Part shown: positions 25,254 to 34,746 of the stretch, piece by piece | Layout: each line of letters begins with the position of its first letter | Position numbering within the stretch: the stretch's first letter is position 1 | Origin: Rhizobium leguminosarum | GTDB taxonomy: Bacteria > Pseudomonadota > Alphaproteobacteria > Rhizobiales > Rhizobiaceae | NCBI RefSeq assembly: GCF_004123835.1 | Contig: NZ_MZMU01000003.1 | Location: 1,302,001-1,366,000 of the forward strand | Reading direction: 5' to 3' | DNA: 64,000 nucleotides | Made by a program: the position numbers and the translations under genes | The notes under the pieces: generated by a model | What the model was told of the DNA's origin: nothing | The model's database searches: none | The model's input: the letters and a program-made list of their open reading frames with translations, nothing else

Positions 25254-25267
25254 GATCCAAATATTCC
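25254..25267. promoter_or_regulatory. Candidate IolR half-operator upstream of the iolY-like gene
   Basis: GATCCAAATATTCC shares CAAATATTCC with 25116-25125 and sits 33 bases before the dehydrogenase start. The left half of the palindrome is poor. Confidence 0.35.
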
Positions 25268-25300
25268 AAAAATCCGCGCGCAGCTCTGGAGGAGACGGAA

Positions 25301-26416
25301 ATGAAGCCACTCGGCATCGGTTTGATCGGCACTGGCTATATGGGCAAGTGCCATGCGCTGGCGTGGAATGCGGTAAAGACGGTGTTCGGCGATGTCGAGC
25401 GTCCGCGTCTCGTGCATCTGGCCGAAGCCAATGCCGGGCTGGCTGAGGCTCGTGCCGGTGAATTCGGCTTCGAGAAGGCAACGGCCGATTGGCGGGCGCT
25501 GATCGCCGACCCCGAGGTCGACGTCGTCTCCGTCACCACGCCCAATCAGTTCCACGCCGAGATGGCGATTGCAGCCCTTGAGGCCGGCAAGCATGTCTGG
25601 TGCGAAAAGCCGATGGCGCCGGCCTATGCCGATGCCGAGCGCATGCTGGAAACCGCGAAGCGATCCGGCAAGGTTGCCGCCCTTGGCTATAATTACATTC
25701 AAAATCCTGTCATGCGGCATATCAGGACTCTAATTGGCGAGGGCGCCATCGGCACGGTCAACCATATCCGCGTCGAGATGGACGAGGATTTCATGGCCGA
25801 TCCCGATGTCTTCTTTTATTGGAAGAGCGAGCTTTCCGCCGGCTACGGCGCGCTCGACGATTTCGCCGTGCACCCGCTGTCGCTGCTCTGGTATCTCTTC
25901 GGGCATGTCGAGGCCGTCATAACGGATATGGTCAAACCCTATGCCGACCGCCCGCTGAGCGAGGGCGGTCGCCGTGCCGTCGAAAACCACGATGGCGCCA
26001 ACGTGCTGATGCGGCTTGGTGGCGGCATCTCAGCCGTGTTGATGGCGAATCGCGCCGCCTGGGGTCGCAAGGGCCGCATCGCCCTGCAGATTTTCGGCTC
26101 GAAAGGCTCGATCGTCTACGACCAGGAGCGCATGAACGAATTCGAACTCTATCAGGCTGACGGCCGCGGTTCCGAGCAGGGCTTCCGCAAGATACTGGCG
26201 GCACCCGCCCATCAGCCCTATGATCGGTTTATCCCGGCGCCAGGCCATGGCCTCGGCTTCAACGATCTGAAGATCATCGAATGCCGTGAGCTGATCCGGG
26301 CAATTTCAGGCGAGCCGTCGTCGATCGTGACATTCGAAGACGGTCTCAGGATAGAGAAGTCGGTGCATGCCATGGCACAGTCCTTCCACGAGCGCCGCTG
26401 GATCGAGATCGGCTGA
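25301..26416 (+). CDS. iolY: Gfo/Idh/MocA-family dehydrogenase, probable scyllo-inositol dehydrogenase
   Basis: 371 residues. Rossmann fold at the N-terminus (GIGLIGTGYMGKCHALAW), the conserved EKP motif in HVWCEKPMAPAYADAERM near residue 100, and the C-terminal barrel with GALDDFAVHPLSLLWYLFG holding the catalytic-site aspartate and histidine. GGAGGAGACGG precedes the ATG. It is divergent from iolR with IolR-like half-sites between. The same position in S. meliloti holds iolY, a scyllo-inositol dehydrogenase; I transfer the name on context. A general inositol or sugar dehydrogenase is the alternative. Confidence 0.82.
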   Translation: MKPLGIGLIGTGYMGKCHALAWNAVKTVFGDVERPRLVHLAEANAGLAEARAGEFGFEKATADWRALIADPEVDVVSVTTPNQFHAEMAIAALEAGKHVWCEKPMAPAYADAERMLETAKRSGKVAALGYNYIQNPVMRHIRTLIGEGAIGTVNHIRVEMDEDFMADPDVFFYWKSELSAGYGALDDFAVHPLSLLWYLFGHVEAVITDMVKPYADRPLSEGGRRAVENHDGANVLMRLGGGISAVLMANRAAWGRKGRIALQIFGSKGSIVYDQERMNEFELYQADGRGSEQGFRKILAAPAHQPYDRFIPAPGHGLGFNDLKIIECRELIRAISGEPSSIVTFEDGLRIEKSVHAMAQSFHERRWIEIG

Positions 26417-26455
26417 ATGTAAGAGGCCGCTTTCCGTTGACGGGGCGTGGGCTAC

Positions 26456-26554
26456 TGCATAATCCCTGAAATCGGGATCGATTTCGGGGATTATGTAGAA
26501 ACTCAAAATGCGACAGCGTCCTTTGCGGGTCTGAAAGACACGCGGCGCTGTCGG
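26456..26554. repeat. RIME-like intergenic repeat, family 2
   Basis: GCATAATCCCTGAAATCGGG and its mirror CGATTTCGGGGATTATG, then the second hairpin GACAGCGTCC..GGCGCTGTC. Same orientation as 16852-16950. Confidence 0.8.
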
Positions 26555-26601
26555 GAATAGGCCTTGGCGTGGTTGTCGGGCGCAGCTTCAGGAGTGAGAT
26601 C

Positions 26602-27819
26602 GTGACGGATAGACTGGTGATCATCGGCGCGGGACAGGCCGGTTTCGCATTGGCAGCCAAGCTGCGTGCGTTGAAGGATACGCGCCCGATCACCCTGATC
26701 GGTGCGGAAGACGTCGCCCCCTATCAGCGCCCGCCGCTGTCGAAGAAATACCTGCTCGGCGAAATGACCTTCGACCGCCTGCTGTTCCGCGCCGAGCACT
26801 GGTATGCCGACAATGACGTCGAGCTTCGCCTTTCGACCTGGGCCGAGCAGATCAAACCGGACCGCAAGCAGGTTCTGCTGCAGGACGGCTCCGTTCTCGA
26901 TTACGGCACGCTGGCGCTGGCCACCGGCTCGACGCCGCGCCGGCTGCCGGCCGCAATCGGCGGCGATCTCGAAGGCGTCTATGTCGCCCGCGACAAGCGC
27001 GATGCCGACCTGCTCGCCGACGAGATGCGCCCCGGTCGCCGTGTCCTCATCATCGGTGGCGGTTATATCGGTCTCGAGGCGGCGGCCGTTGCCCGCCATC
27101 GCGGCCTTGAGGTCACCGTCATTGAGATGGCCGACCGCATCCTGCAGCGCGTCGCGGCCAAGGAGACCGCCGACATCATGCGCGTGATCCACGAGGCCCA
27201 TGACGTGGTGATCCGCGAGAAGACAGGGCTCAAGCATCTGATCGGCAAGGATGGCCGCGTCACCGGCGCCGCACTTTCCGACGGATCGGTCATCGACATC
27301 GATTTCGCCGTCGTCGGCATCGGTGTCGCCCCGAACGATCAGCTTGCCAAGGAAGCCGGCCTCGAAGTCGCCAACGGCATTGTCGTCGACGAATTCGCCC
27401 GCACCTCCGATCCGGCGATCTTTGCGGCTGGCGATTGCGCCGCACTTCCCTGGCAGGGCGGCCGCATCAGGCTCGAATCGGTGCAGAACGCCGTCGACCA
27501 GGCGGAAGCGGCGGCGGCCGTCATCGCCGGCGGCAGCGAGCCTTATGATCCGAAGCCGTGGTTCTGGTCCGACCAGTATGACGTCAAGCTGCAGATCGCC
27601 GGCTTCAATCTCGGTTATGACGAGACGCTGCTGCGCCCCGGCGCCCGCGAAGGCGCCCATTCGGTCTGGTACTTCAGGGAAGGCCGGCTGATCGCCGTCG
27701 ATGCGATCAACGACGCCAAGGCCTATGTGACCGGCAAAAAACTGCTGGAATCCGGGACCAATCCCGACAAATCGATTCTCGCCGACCCTTCTGCTGACCT
27801 CAAGAGCCTGCTCGGCTGA
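26602..27819 (+). CDS. FAD-dependent NAD(P)H:ferredoxin/rubredoxin reductase
   Basis: 405 residues. FAD motif IIGAGQAGFALAAKLRAL at residues 5-25, PYQRPPLSKKYLLGE near 45, NAD(P) motif VLIIGGGYIGLEAAAVA near 145-162, the second FAD motif DPAIFAAGDCAALP near 275, and the reductase C-domain (WFWSDQYDVKLQIAG). It passes electrons from NAD(P)H to a ferredoxin, often for a cytochrome P450 or ring-hydroxylating oxygenase; no partner is encoded nearby. A GTG start at 26602 with AGGAG seven bases upstream is chosen over a GTG 33 bases earlier, which lies next to the repeat. Confidence 0.9.
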   Translation: MTDRLVIIGAGQAGFALAAKLRALKDTRPITLIGAEDVAPYQRPPLSKKYLLGEMTFDRLLFRAEHWYADNDVELRLSTWAEQIKPDRKQVLLQDGSVLDYGTLALATGSTPRRLPAAIGGDLEGVYVARDKRDADLLADEMRPGRRVLIIGGGYIGLEAAAVARHRGLEVTVIEMADRILQRVAAKETADIMRVIHEAHDVVIREKTGLKHLIGKDGRVTGAALSDGSVIDIDFAVVGIGVAPNDQLAKEAGLEVANGIVVDEFARTSDPAIFAAGDCAALPWQGGRIRLESVQNAVDQAEAAAAVIAGGSEPYDPKPWFWSDQYDVKLQIAGFNLGYDETLLRPGAREGAHSVWYFREGRLIAVDAINDAKAYVTGKKLLESGTNPDKSILADPSADLKSLLG

Positions 27820-27986
27820 GCTCGGCTTCTTCATCGAGAGAACGAAGCGCGATCAAACTCCGCGGATTCGCCAGGAAATGCGGTTTGTTTGCGCAACCGG
27901 CTGAATTGCAGCTCGCTGCATTTCTTCTGGTGAAAACTCAAAAAACCCTTGCATTCACAGACCGGTCACCATAGTTAGGCCGCACC

Positions 27987-28077
27987 GGAGAGGTGGCCGA
28001 GTGGTCGAAGGCGCTCCCCTGCTAAGGGAGTATACGTCAAAAGCGTATCGTGGGTTCGAATCCCATCTTCTCCGCCA
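27987..28077 (+). tRNA. tRNA-Ser (anticodon GCU)
   Basis: 91 bases including an encoded CCA. Acceptor GGAGAGG pairs with CTTCTCC (one G-U), D-loop GGCCGAGTGGTCGAAGGC, anticodon stem CTCCC/GGGAG with loop CTGCTAA, a long variable arm TATACGTCAAAAGCGTAT as in class II tRNAs, and T-loop GGTTCGAATCC. It reads AGC and AGU codons. Confidence 0.97.
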
Positions 28078-28636
28078 TCCCGATTTCCTCAGCACGCATC
28101 GATCGTTAGTTTCTGGTAGGGAATCATGTTCGCTTAGTCGGCTAGGCCGGGCGACGAAACAATCTCTCTGCCTCAAGCGAGAGAATCGCCTGCGGGAATC
28201 ACCTCCCGCGCTGAAGCCACCAGCAGGGGGCGAAAGCGGATCGGTGCACGTCGGGTTACGCTTCCGGCAATCATGAATCCCCCGCAAGAGCCGCATTTTG
28301 TCAAAAAAGCGTCACGAATGTGTCGCAAAGCGCATGTCCAATTCTTTGCTGACCTGACCTAAGCCTCCGCAAAATCAGCGTTTTCTTAACAAAATATAAA
28401 GGAAAGCGAGGCCGATTGCCCGACTTGTGTCCTTTCAGCAACAGAATGTCGGGAAGGCTGCCTCAAATCACCCATCCGAGTAAGTTGGTGATTGCGTGAC
28501 GGCTTCCGTCTTGTATTTTCAGTGTCGGAAGCAAGGGCGACTGATCGTCCACTTCTTGAAACACGGGGATGGGGCAGGGAACGCTGCTCAGCGAAAGATC
28601 CCAAACCCGATCGAAACTTTGAATTGGAGGTCATTT
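28078..28636. other. Intergenic region and long porin leader
   Basis: About 560 bases with no coding frame that I believe. One weak hairpin (TCTCTC..GAGAGA near 28162-28187) follows the tRNA. The stretch 28300-28420 turns AT-rich (CTTAACAAAATATAAAGG near 28384-28401) and probably contains the porin promoter, leaving an untranslated leader of about 200 bases, a likely place for small-RNA control. Confidence 0.45.
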
Positions 28637-29659
28637 ATGAACATCAAGAGCCTTCTTCTCGGCTCCGCTGCTGCTCTCGCAGTAGTTTCCGGTGCTCAGG
28701 CTGCTGACGCTATCGTTGCTGCCGAGCCGGAACCGGTTGAATATGTTCGCGTCTGCGACGCTTACGGCACCGGCTACTTCTACATCCCGGGCACCGAAAC
28801 CTGCCTCAAGATCGAAGGCTACATCCGTTTCCAGGTTGATATTGGCGATCAGCCGCTCAATCAGTCGGCTTCTAACGACTCCGATTGGGATGCAAGAACT
28901 CGCGGCCAGGTTCAGTTCACGGCCAAGAGCGATACCGAGTATGGTCCGCTGACCGGCGTCATCGTCATGCAGTTCAATGCTGACAACTCCTCTGAACAGG
29001 AAGCCATCCTCGACTCCGCTTACCTCGACATCGCGGGCTTCCGCGCTGGTCTCTTCTACAGCTGGTGGGACGATGGTCTCTCCGGCGAAACCGACGACAT
29101 CGGCTCGCCGGTCACGCTGCATAACTCTATCCGTTATCAGTACGAAACCGATGCCTTCTACGCTGGCATCAGCGTCGACGAACTCGAAGACGGCTTCTAC
29201 AAGACGGACGAAGAGCCGAACAACGTCGGCGTTGCAGTCGGTCTCGGCGGCAAGGCTGGTGCGTTCAGCTACCAGATCACTGCCGGCTACGACGTCGACA
29301 ACGAAGACGGTGCTATCCGCGCAATGGGTACGGTTGACATCGGTCCCGGTACGCTCGGCCTCGCTGCCGTATACGCTACTGGCCCGAGCTCCTACTACAC
29401 CAAGGCTGAATGGGTTGTTGCTGCCGAATACGCTATCAAGGCAACCGACAAGCTCAAGATCACTCCTGGTGTTCAGTACTACAGCAACTACTACGTTGCC
29501 GGCGACGACTTCAGCGACGGCGATGCCTGGAAGGTCGGTCTGACGGTCGATTACCAGATCGTCGACAACTTCTACGCCAAGGCTTCGGTTCAGTACCTCG
29601 ATCCGGAAGATGAGGACGATCAGACGGCTGGCTACTTCCGCCTGCAGCGTTCGTTCTAA
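28637..29659 (+). CDS. ropA: Outer-membrane porin, RopA/Omp2b type
   Basis: 340 residues with signal peptide MNIKSLLLGSAAALAVVSGA then QA, cleavage before ADAIVAAEPEPVEYVRVCDA. CDAYGTGYFYIPGTETCLKI near residues 38-57 and GYIRFQVDIGD are the rhizobial porin hallmark; the rest alternates short beta strands and the protein ends in QRSF with the C-terminal phenylalanine needed for outer-membrane insertion. GGAGG lies seven bases before the ATG. Codon use is more biased than in neighbours (GCT, GGC, ATC, AAG), a sign of very high expression. Rhizobia have several ropA copies, so the symbol is family-level. Confidence 0.93.
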   Translation: MNIKSLLLGSAAALAVVSGAQAADAIVAAEPEPVEYVRVCDAYGTGYFYIPGTETCLKIEGYIRFQVDIGDQPLNQSASNDSDWDARTRGQVQFTAKSDTEYGPLTGVIVMQFNADNSSEQEAILDSAYLDIAGFRAGLFYSWWDDGLSGETDDIGSPVTLHNSIRYQYETDAFYAGISVDELEDGFYKTDEEPNNVGVAVGLGGKAGAFSYQITAGYDVDNEDGAIRAMGTVDIGPGTLGLAAVYATGPSSYYTKAEWVVAAEYAIKATDKLKITPGVQYYSNYYVAGDDFSDGDAWKVGLTVDYQIVDNFYAKASVQYLDPEDEDDQTAGYFRLQRSF

Positions 29660-29684
29660 TCTGATCTGACTTCGGTCAATCAGG

Positions 29685-29712
29685 AAAGCCCGGCTCTCGA
29701 GCCGGGCTTTTT
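29685..29712 (+). terminator. Strong rho-independent terminator of the porin gene
   Basis: AAAGCCCGGCTC and GAGCCGGGCTTT form a 12-pair stem with almost no loop, running into TTTTTG. Confidence 0.9.
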
Positions 29713-29759
29713 GTATTTGGACGAATGGCCGATTGTGCCAGCTGACCAATTTCGTGAGG

Positions 29760-30656
29760 TTATCGGCAGGTGTCGAGAAAAGTTCGAATTGTCGTAGGGA
29801 TATCGCCGAGATGCAGGAGCGGGGCGTGTCCTTGTCCTTCGGCAGCATGAAGGATCAGCCGCGGATGCCGCCGTGCCATTTCGCCGGCGGTTTCCTGTGA
29901 AAGCAGCGTCGTATTTTCACCGCGGATCAGCATGAGCGGCAACCGGCTCAGGCTTTCGAATTGCCCCCAGAGATCAGGCAGCGGCTGGCTGAAATCGATC
30001 AATTTAAGCGCTTCGGCGATCGCCGGGTCGAAATCGGCGGCGGGCCTTCCGCCGATATCACGATAAAGGGCAAGCGCCATTTCGCGCCAGTCTTCCTCTC
30101 CGAGCGCGCTAAACGACGCGCCATGATTTTCCTTCAATATATCGGCCGCCTCGTTCCAGTTCGCCGGCTTCCTACCGCTGTTGAGGTAATCGCGGATCAG
30201 CATTAGCCCCTCAGCCTCGAGCACAGGCCCGATATCGTTGAGGATGACGGCTTCGAGCAGATCCGGCCGCGTCGCCGCGATCAGATGCAGGATCAGCCCG
30301 CCCCGCGATGTGCCGATGAAGATCGCCCGCTCGATGCCGAACGTCGCGCAGGCGGTAAGGACGTCGCCGGCCTCGATGGCGAGATTGTAGTTCGCCTTGT
30401 TGTCATCCCATGCCGAGTTTCCCCGTCCGCGCGAATCGAGCGCAATCACCCTGCGCGGCACTGGCGTGTCCCCGGAGAGAAGCAGCGCAAGCGGATGAAA
30501 ATCCCGCGTATTGCGGGTCAGGCCGGGTAGGCAGATCACCGGCAGCCATCCGTCGGTTGCCGGCTCGCCGGGTCGGTAGTCGCGGGCATAAAGCCTCAAC
30601 CCATCAAAAGAAGTATAAAATCGTTCCTGGAAACCGCCTGCATCCGTATCCGGCAT
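29760..30656 (-). CDS. Alpha/beta-fold hydrolase
   Basis: 298 residues. ICLPGLTRNTRDFHPLALLL (oxyanion region), IALDSRGRGNSAWDDN, the nucleophile elbow FIGTSRGGLILHLIAATRPD (serine near residue 117), and a C-terminal GQGHAPLLH with the catalytic histidine. RGENTTLLS near residue 250 is the usual place of the acid. Ester, lactone or epoxide substrates are all possible. The start at 30656 has GAGGG six bases upstream; the ATG four codons earlier is too close to it. Confidence 0.85.
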   Translation of the reverse strand: MPDTDAGGFQERFYTSFDGLRLYARDYRPGEPATDGWLPVICLPGLTRNTRDFHPLALLLSGDTPVPRRVIALDSRGRGNSAWDDNKANYNLAIEAGDVLTACATFGIERAIFIGTSRGGLILHLIAATRPDLLEAVILNDIGPVLEAEGLMLIRDYLNSGRKPANWNEAADILKENHGASFSALGEEDWREMALALYRDIGGRPAADFDPAIAEALKLIDFSQPLPDLWGQFESLSRLPLMLIRGENTTLLSQETAGEMARRHPRLILHAAEGQGHAPLLHLGDIPTTIRTFLDTCR

Positions 30657-30721
30657 CGCATCCCTCAAGACCTGTTTGATCCCGAAGATGTAGCTTGCTT
30701 TTCAAGCCGCGCCAAATGGCT

Positions 30722-32794
30722 TCAGGAGGCGCTGCGTCCGCCGATCAGGTCGCGCTCGATATCGGTGGGCTGGCCCAGACGGGCTTTATAAACTTCGTAG
30801 TTCTCCATCACCCGCTGCACATAGTTGCGCGTTTCGGGGAAGGGGATGCGCTCGATCCAGTCGACGATCTCGTCGATCGGCCTGCCGCGCGGATCGCCGT
30901 AGCGGCCGATCCATTCCGGCACCCGCTTCGGCCCGGCATTATAGGCAATGAAGGTGAGGATATAGGAACCGCCAAAGGCGTCGATCTGCTCGCCGAGATA
31001 ATGCGCGCCGAGTGTCGCGTTATAGCCGGCATCGGCTGTCAGCTTGTCCTTGGAAAAGGCGATGTTGTGGCGCTTGGCCACCGCCTGGGCTGTTCCCGGC
31101 AGAAGCTGTAGCAGGCCGCGCGCGTTCGCCGCCGAAACGGCGGCCGGGTTGAAGGCGCTTTCCTGCCGGGCGATGGCATAGGCAAGCGCCTTGCCGGAGC
31201 CTGTTATATTGGCGTTCGCCGGGATTACGCCGACCGGAAAGGCAAGCGCTGCGACATCGATGCCGCGCCCATAGGCGATCTTGCCGATCTGCAGCGAGAG
31301 ATGATGATCGCCGGATTGCTCGGCCCGCGCCGCAAGGACAGCCAATTCACCGGGGCTTTGCAGTTGATCGGCAAGCGCAAGATAGAGAATGGCGGCCCGC
31401 CATCCATGGCCGGCGGCCTCCAGCCGGGCGATCGCCTGCACGGCTTCGCGTGCCTGGAGGCGTTGCCGGTCGGCCGTGCTCGGTGCGGGATAGGTGACAT
31501 CAAGCGTCTTTCGCCCCAGCCTTTCGGCCGCAAGCTGTCCATAGAAGGTGCCGGGAAAATTCGCGGCCTTCGCATAGAATTCGCTGGATTTGCCGGGGCC
31601 TCCGGCCTCCGCTGCTCGTCCCAGCCAATACCAGGCGCGTGAAACCGAGATCGGCCCGTTTGATGTCTGGAGGATCTTGCGGAAGTGTCTTTCCGCCGTT
31701 GTCGAGTCCTGCAGGCCGCGAAGCGCGTACCATCCGGCATGGAATTCAGCCTCGACGATATCCGTCGGGCTTGTTGCGGCGTAGTTTGCGACGATTCGAT
31801 AGGCAGGCTTGAATTGTCCCTGGTCGACGAGACCACGGCTGATGATGCGCTGCTCGTTCCACCATTCGCCGGAATTGACGAGTTCGCTACGCTCGGGCGG
31901 CATCTGCTCCAGAAGCGCTGCCGCCTCGGCATATTTGTCCTGCTTGCGCAGATATTCGATCCGCGCAAACAGCAGGCCGGCATCGCCGCGCCATTTCGCA
32001 TCGACGGCGTTGAGCAGCGCGCCGGCATTGCCAGCTTTGGCGTCGACGGCAGCCCAGGCCGTGTAGAGCGACTGCGCCTGGCCCATGTCTCCGAAGCGCT
32101 TGGCCTGCGCCACCCGGCCGCGATACATCAGATAGTCCATCCGCGCCTTATGGTCGGCAGGCGTCAACAGCGCGGAAAACTCGATGAGGATCTTGTCCTC
32201 GGTCGCCTTGTCGAGAGCCTCTCCGCGCCAGACCTTGCGGATATATTTTGCCGCCTGCGCCTGCTTGCCTGACGCAACCAGCGCCCGGCCGAGGATGACG
32301 GCGCCCTGCATCGTCTCGGGCGCAGTATCGCCGAAGGCGGCGAGCACGGCGGAAGGGGCGGGATTTTCGTCATAGATCGCGCGTTCGGAATAGGCGCGCA
32401 GCCGCGAAAGACCCGGCCAGCTCTTGAGCTCTTGCGCGGCGCTGGCGATTTCATAAGAAGGAACACCCTTCAATCCGGAAACGGCGATCGCCCAGGTGAG
32501 GATATGGCGGTCGAGCGTCCCGTCGCGCATGCTGTCACGGATCGAAAGCGCCAGCTGCGGGTCCTTGTCGGAAAGCGCGTCGAGGCCGGCTTTCAGGTCG
32601 CCGTTGACGGGCGCGATGGCCGGATTGCGCGGAATGGCGCCTGTTGTGATCGATTCCGGTATGGCTGTTTCGGGAATGAAGCCGAGCGGCTTGACGGCAG
32701 GCATGGGGGTGCTTTCGCCGGGAAGCGGCGACGCAACACTGCTCCACGCGGCGGCAATGAAGCCGAAGGCGGACAGAATCAGGACAGCTTTCTT
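30722..32794 (-). CDS. slt: Soluble lytic murein transglycosylase
   Basis: 690 residues with a signal peptide (MKKAVLILSAFGFIAAAW). The long middle is a superhelical alpha-repeat region as in Slt70. The catalytic domain is near residues 535-660: YAIARQESAFNPAAVSAANA (catalytic glutamate), RGLLQLLPGTAQAVAK, GAHYLGEQIDAFGGSY, and FIAYNAGPKRVPEW. It cleaves peptidoglycan strands in the periplasm to form 1,6-anhydro ends. The ATG at 32794 gives a proper signal peptide; the upstream frame to 32830 adds basic residues without a ribosome-binding site. Divergent from dapA. Confidence 0.93.
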   Translation of the reverse strand, partial: KKAVLILSAFGFIAAAWSSVASPLPGESTPMPAVKPLGFIPETAIPESITTGAIPRNPAIAPVNGDLKAGLDALSDKDPQLALSIRDSMRDGTLDRHILTWAIAVSGLKGVPSYEIASAAQELKSWPGLSRLRAYSERAIYDENPAPSAVLAAFGDTAPETMQGAVILGRALVASGKQAQAAKYIRKVWRGEALDKATEDKILIEFSALLTPADHKARMDYLMYRGRVAQAKRFGDMGQAQSLYTAWAAVDAKAGNAGALLNAVDAKWRGDAGLLFARIEYLRKQDKYAEAAALLEQMPPERSELVNSGEWWNEQRIISRGLVDQGQFKPAYRIVANYAATSPTDIVEAEFHAGWYALRGLQDSTTAERHFRKILQTSNGPISVSRAWYWLGRAAEAGGPGKSSEFYAKAANFPGTFYGQLAAERLGRKTLDVTYPAPSTADRQRLQAREAVQAIARLEAAGHGWRAAILYLALADQLQSPGELAVLAARAEQSGDHHLSLQIGKIAYGRGIDVAALAFPVGVIPANANITGSGKALAYAIARQESAFNPAAVSAANARGLLQLLPGTAQAVAKRHNIAFSKDKLTADAGYNATLGAHYLGEQIDAFGGSYILTFIAYNAGPKRVPEWIGRYGDPRGRPIDEIVDWIERIPFPETRNYVQRVMENYEVYKARLGQPTDIERDLIGGRSAS

Positions 32795-33011
32795 CATCCG
32801 GGATCTCGCAACGAAAACACGCCCTGCCATTTGGCTAGAGGCATCTTAACGAAACCTTACCGTACCAGGTAAAATTCATTCACATCTGCTATCGGAATTT
32901 GCCCTAAACCGAACTCTGCGCGCTTGTCGCGATGATTTCGGCGCTCTATGGTGCGCAACTCATATTCATGGAATGCGGCCGAAGCAAGGATTTGGTCGTG
33001 AGGAGCTTTGC

Positions 33012-33896
33012 ATGTTCAATGGGTCCATTCCCGCCCTCGTCACCCCCTTCACGGATGCCGGACTGATCGACGAAGACAGCTTCGCCGCTCATGTCGACTG
33101 GCAGATCAAGGAAGGCAGCGGTGGTCTCGTTCCGGTCGGCACGACCGGTGAATCCCCGACGCTGTCGCATGCTGAGCACAAACGGGTGGTGGAACTCTGC
33201 ATCGAAGTTGCCGCGAAACGCGTTCCCGTCATGGCCGGCGCCGGCTCGAACAATACGCGTGAGGCGATCGAGCTTGCCCAGCATGCCGAAAAGGTCGGTG
33301 CGAACGCCGTGCTGGTCGTCACGCCCTATTACAACAAGCCGACGCAGAAGGGCTTGATCGCGCATTTTTCGGCGATCGCCGAGGCCGTCGATCTGCCGAT
33401 CTATATCTATAACATCCCCGGCCGCTCGGTGGTCGACATGACACCGGAAACGATGGGTGCGCTCGCCAAGGCGCATAGGAATATCGTCGGCGTCAAGGAT
33501 GCGACGGGCAAGATCGAGCGCGTCTCCGAACAGCGCATCAGCTGCGGCGCAGATTTCAGGCAGTTATCCGGCGAGGATGCGACGGCGCTCGGCTTCAACG
33601 CCCATGGCGGCGTCGGCTGTATTTCGGTAACGGCCAATGTCGCCCCGCGCCTTTGCGCCGACTTCCAGGCGGCTACGCTGGCCGGCGACTATGCCCGCGC
33701 GCTGGAATTTCAGGATCGGCTGATGCCGCTGCACAAGGCGATCTTCCTTGAGCCGGGTCTTTGCGGCGCCAAATACGGGCTCTCCAAACTTGGCCGGATG
33801 AGCCGCAACGTTCGCTCGCCGCTGCTTTCGACGCTGGAGCCGGCAACGGAATCGGCGATCGACGCCGCGATGCGACATGCAGGCCTGCTGAACTGA
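33012..33896 (+). CDS. dapA: 4-hydroxy-tetrahydrodipicolinate synthase
   Basis: 294 residues, full length TIM barrel. Condenses pyruvate with aspartate semialdehyde, the first step of the diaminopimelate/lysine branch. Motifs: [54 protein letters not shown] (tyrosine near 133), and [14 protein letters not shown] with the Schiff-base lysine near 161. GAGGAG lies six bases before this ATG; the longer frame from 32973 is rejected. Confidence 0.97.
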   Translation: MFNGSIPALVTPFTDAGLIDEDSFAAHVDWQIKEGSGGLVPVGTTGESPTLSHAEHKRVVELCIEVAAKRVPVMAGAGSNNTREAIELAQHAEKVGANAVLVVTPYYNKPTQKGLIAHFSAIAEAVDLPIYIYNIPGRSVVDMTPETMGALAKAHRNIVGVKDATGKIERVSEQRISCGADFRQLSGEDATALGFNAHGGVGCISVTANVAPRLCADFQAATLAGDYARALEFQDRLMPLHKAIFLEPGLCGAKYGLSKLGRMSRNVRSPLLSTLEPATESAIDAAMRHAGLLN

Positions 33897-33954
33897 CGAG
33901 ACCGGCCTTCTTCACAAGACGGGGTCTCTCCCTTACATAAAGGGCAAGGAATGA

Positions 33955-34070
33955 GGGCGCGGCTTTTCGCGCCCTAGGTCCGGATGATTTTAGGCCGGGT
34001 CGGCCTAAAATCTGAATCCGGAACTAAATCAAAGAAATAGAGCATGATGTCGCCTTCGGCATCATGCTCT
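33955..34070. terminator. Three consecutive hairpins between dapA and smpB
   Basis: GGGCGCG/CGCGCCC (33955-33974), GATTTTAGGCC/GGCCTAAAATC (33986-34012) and AGAGCATGATG/CATCATGCTCT (34039-34070). The first lies closest to dapA and may be its terminator; the third belongs to a repeat type common in rhizobial intergenic DNA. The smpB message would start after or read through them. Confidence 0.65.
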
Positions 34071-34090
34071 GAAGAAATTGGAATATCGTC

Positions 34091-34570
34091 ATGGCCCCCA
34101 AAGGCAGCCAGCGCGTGGTGAACAAGGTCGTGGCCGAAAACCGCAAGGCCCGCTTCAACTACGAGATCATCGATACTTACGAGGCCGGCATCGTGCTGAT
34201 GGGCACGGAGGTCAAGTCGCTGCGCGAAGGCAAGGCCAATATCGCCGAATCTTACGCCTCGGATGAGGGCGGCGAGATCTGGCTGATCAATTCCTACCTG
34301 CCGGAATATCTGCAGGCCAACCGCTTCAATCACGAACCGCGCCGGCGCCGCAAGCTGCTGCTGTCGGGCCGTGAAATCCATCGCCTGCGCTCTGCCATCA
34401 ACCGCGAAGGCATGACGCTGATCCCGCTGAAGATCTATTTCAACGATCGCGGTCGGGCAAAGATGGAACTGGCGCTCGCCAAAGGTAAGAAATTGCACGA
34501 CAAACGCGAATCCGAGAAGGAGCGCGATTGGAACCGGCAGAAGAGCCGCCTGCTGAAGGCTCATGGTTGA
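34091..34570 (+). CDS. smpB: SsrA-binding protein
   Basis: 159 residues, full length. Binds tmRNA and brings it to stalled ribosomes for trans-translation. [40 protein letters not shown], and the basic tail [20 protein letters not shown] are diagnostic. It has only a weak GGAA upstream of the ATG. tmRNA itself is not in the window. Confidence 0.98.
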   Translation: MAPKGSQRVVNKVVAENRKARFNYEIIDTYEAGIVLMGTEVKSLREGKANIAESYASDEGGEIWLINSYLPEYLQANRFNHEPRRRRKLLLSGREIHRLRSAINREGMTLIPLKIYFNDRGRAKMELALAKGKKLHDKRESEKERDWNRQKSRLLKAHG

Positions 34571-34657
34571 CCACGCTGGGGCTGATCACACTGCAATCGG
34601 CCGCTTTCGCGTATCATCCACGCAAAGGCATGGCCGCGTGAGGAGCTGGCCGCAGCC

Positions 34658-34711
34658 ATTCAAGGTGTTACAACGTCCTTTGCATGTCTGAAAAGACGCA
34701 TGGAGCTGTAA
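34658..34711. repeat. Half element of RIME-like family 2
   Basis: Keeps only the second hairpin half, CATTCAAGGTGTTACAACG then TCCTTTGCATGTCTGAAAAG and GACGC, with mutated ends. The palindromic first half is missing. Confidence 0.6.
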
Positions 34712-34746
34712 GCCTCGTGGCCGCTCCGTTCGGGATGATGGAGAGA

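Noticed and set aside
26503..27834. 443-codon frame antisense to the ferredoxin reductase
   Set aside because: Shadow; the plus-strand frame has intact FAD and NAD motifs.
27987..28300. tRNA-Ser as an integration site for a genomic island
   Set aside because: No integrase gene and no repeat of the tRNA 3' end within the window; the next genes are a core porin and hydrolase.
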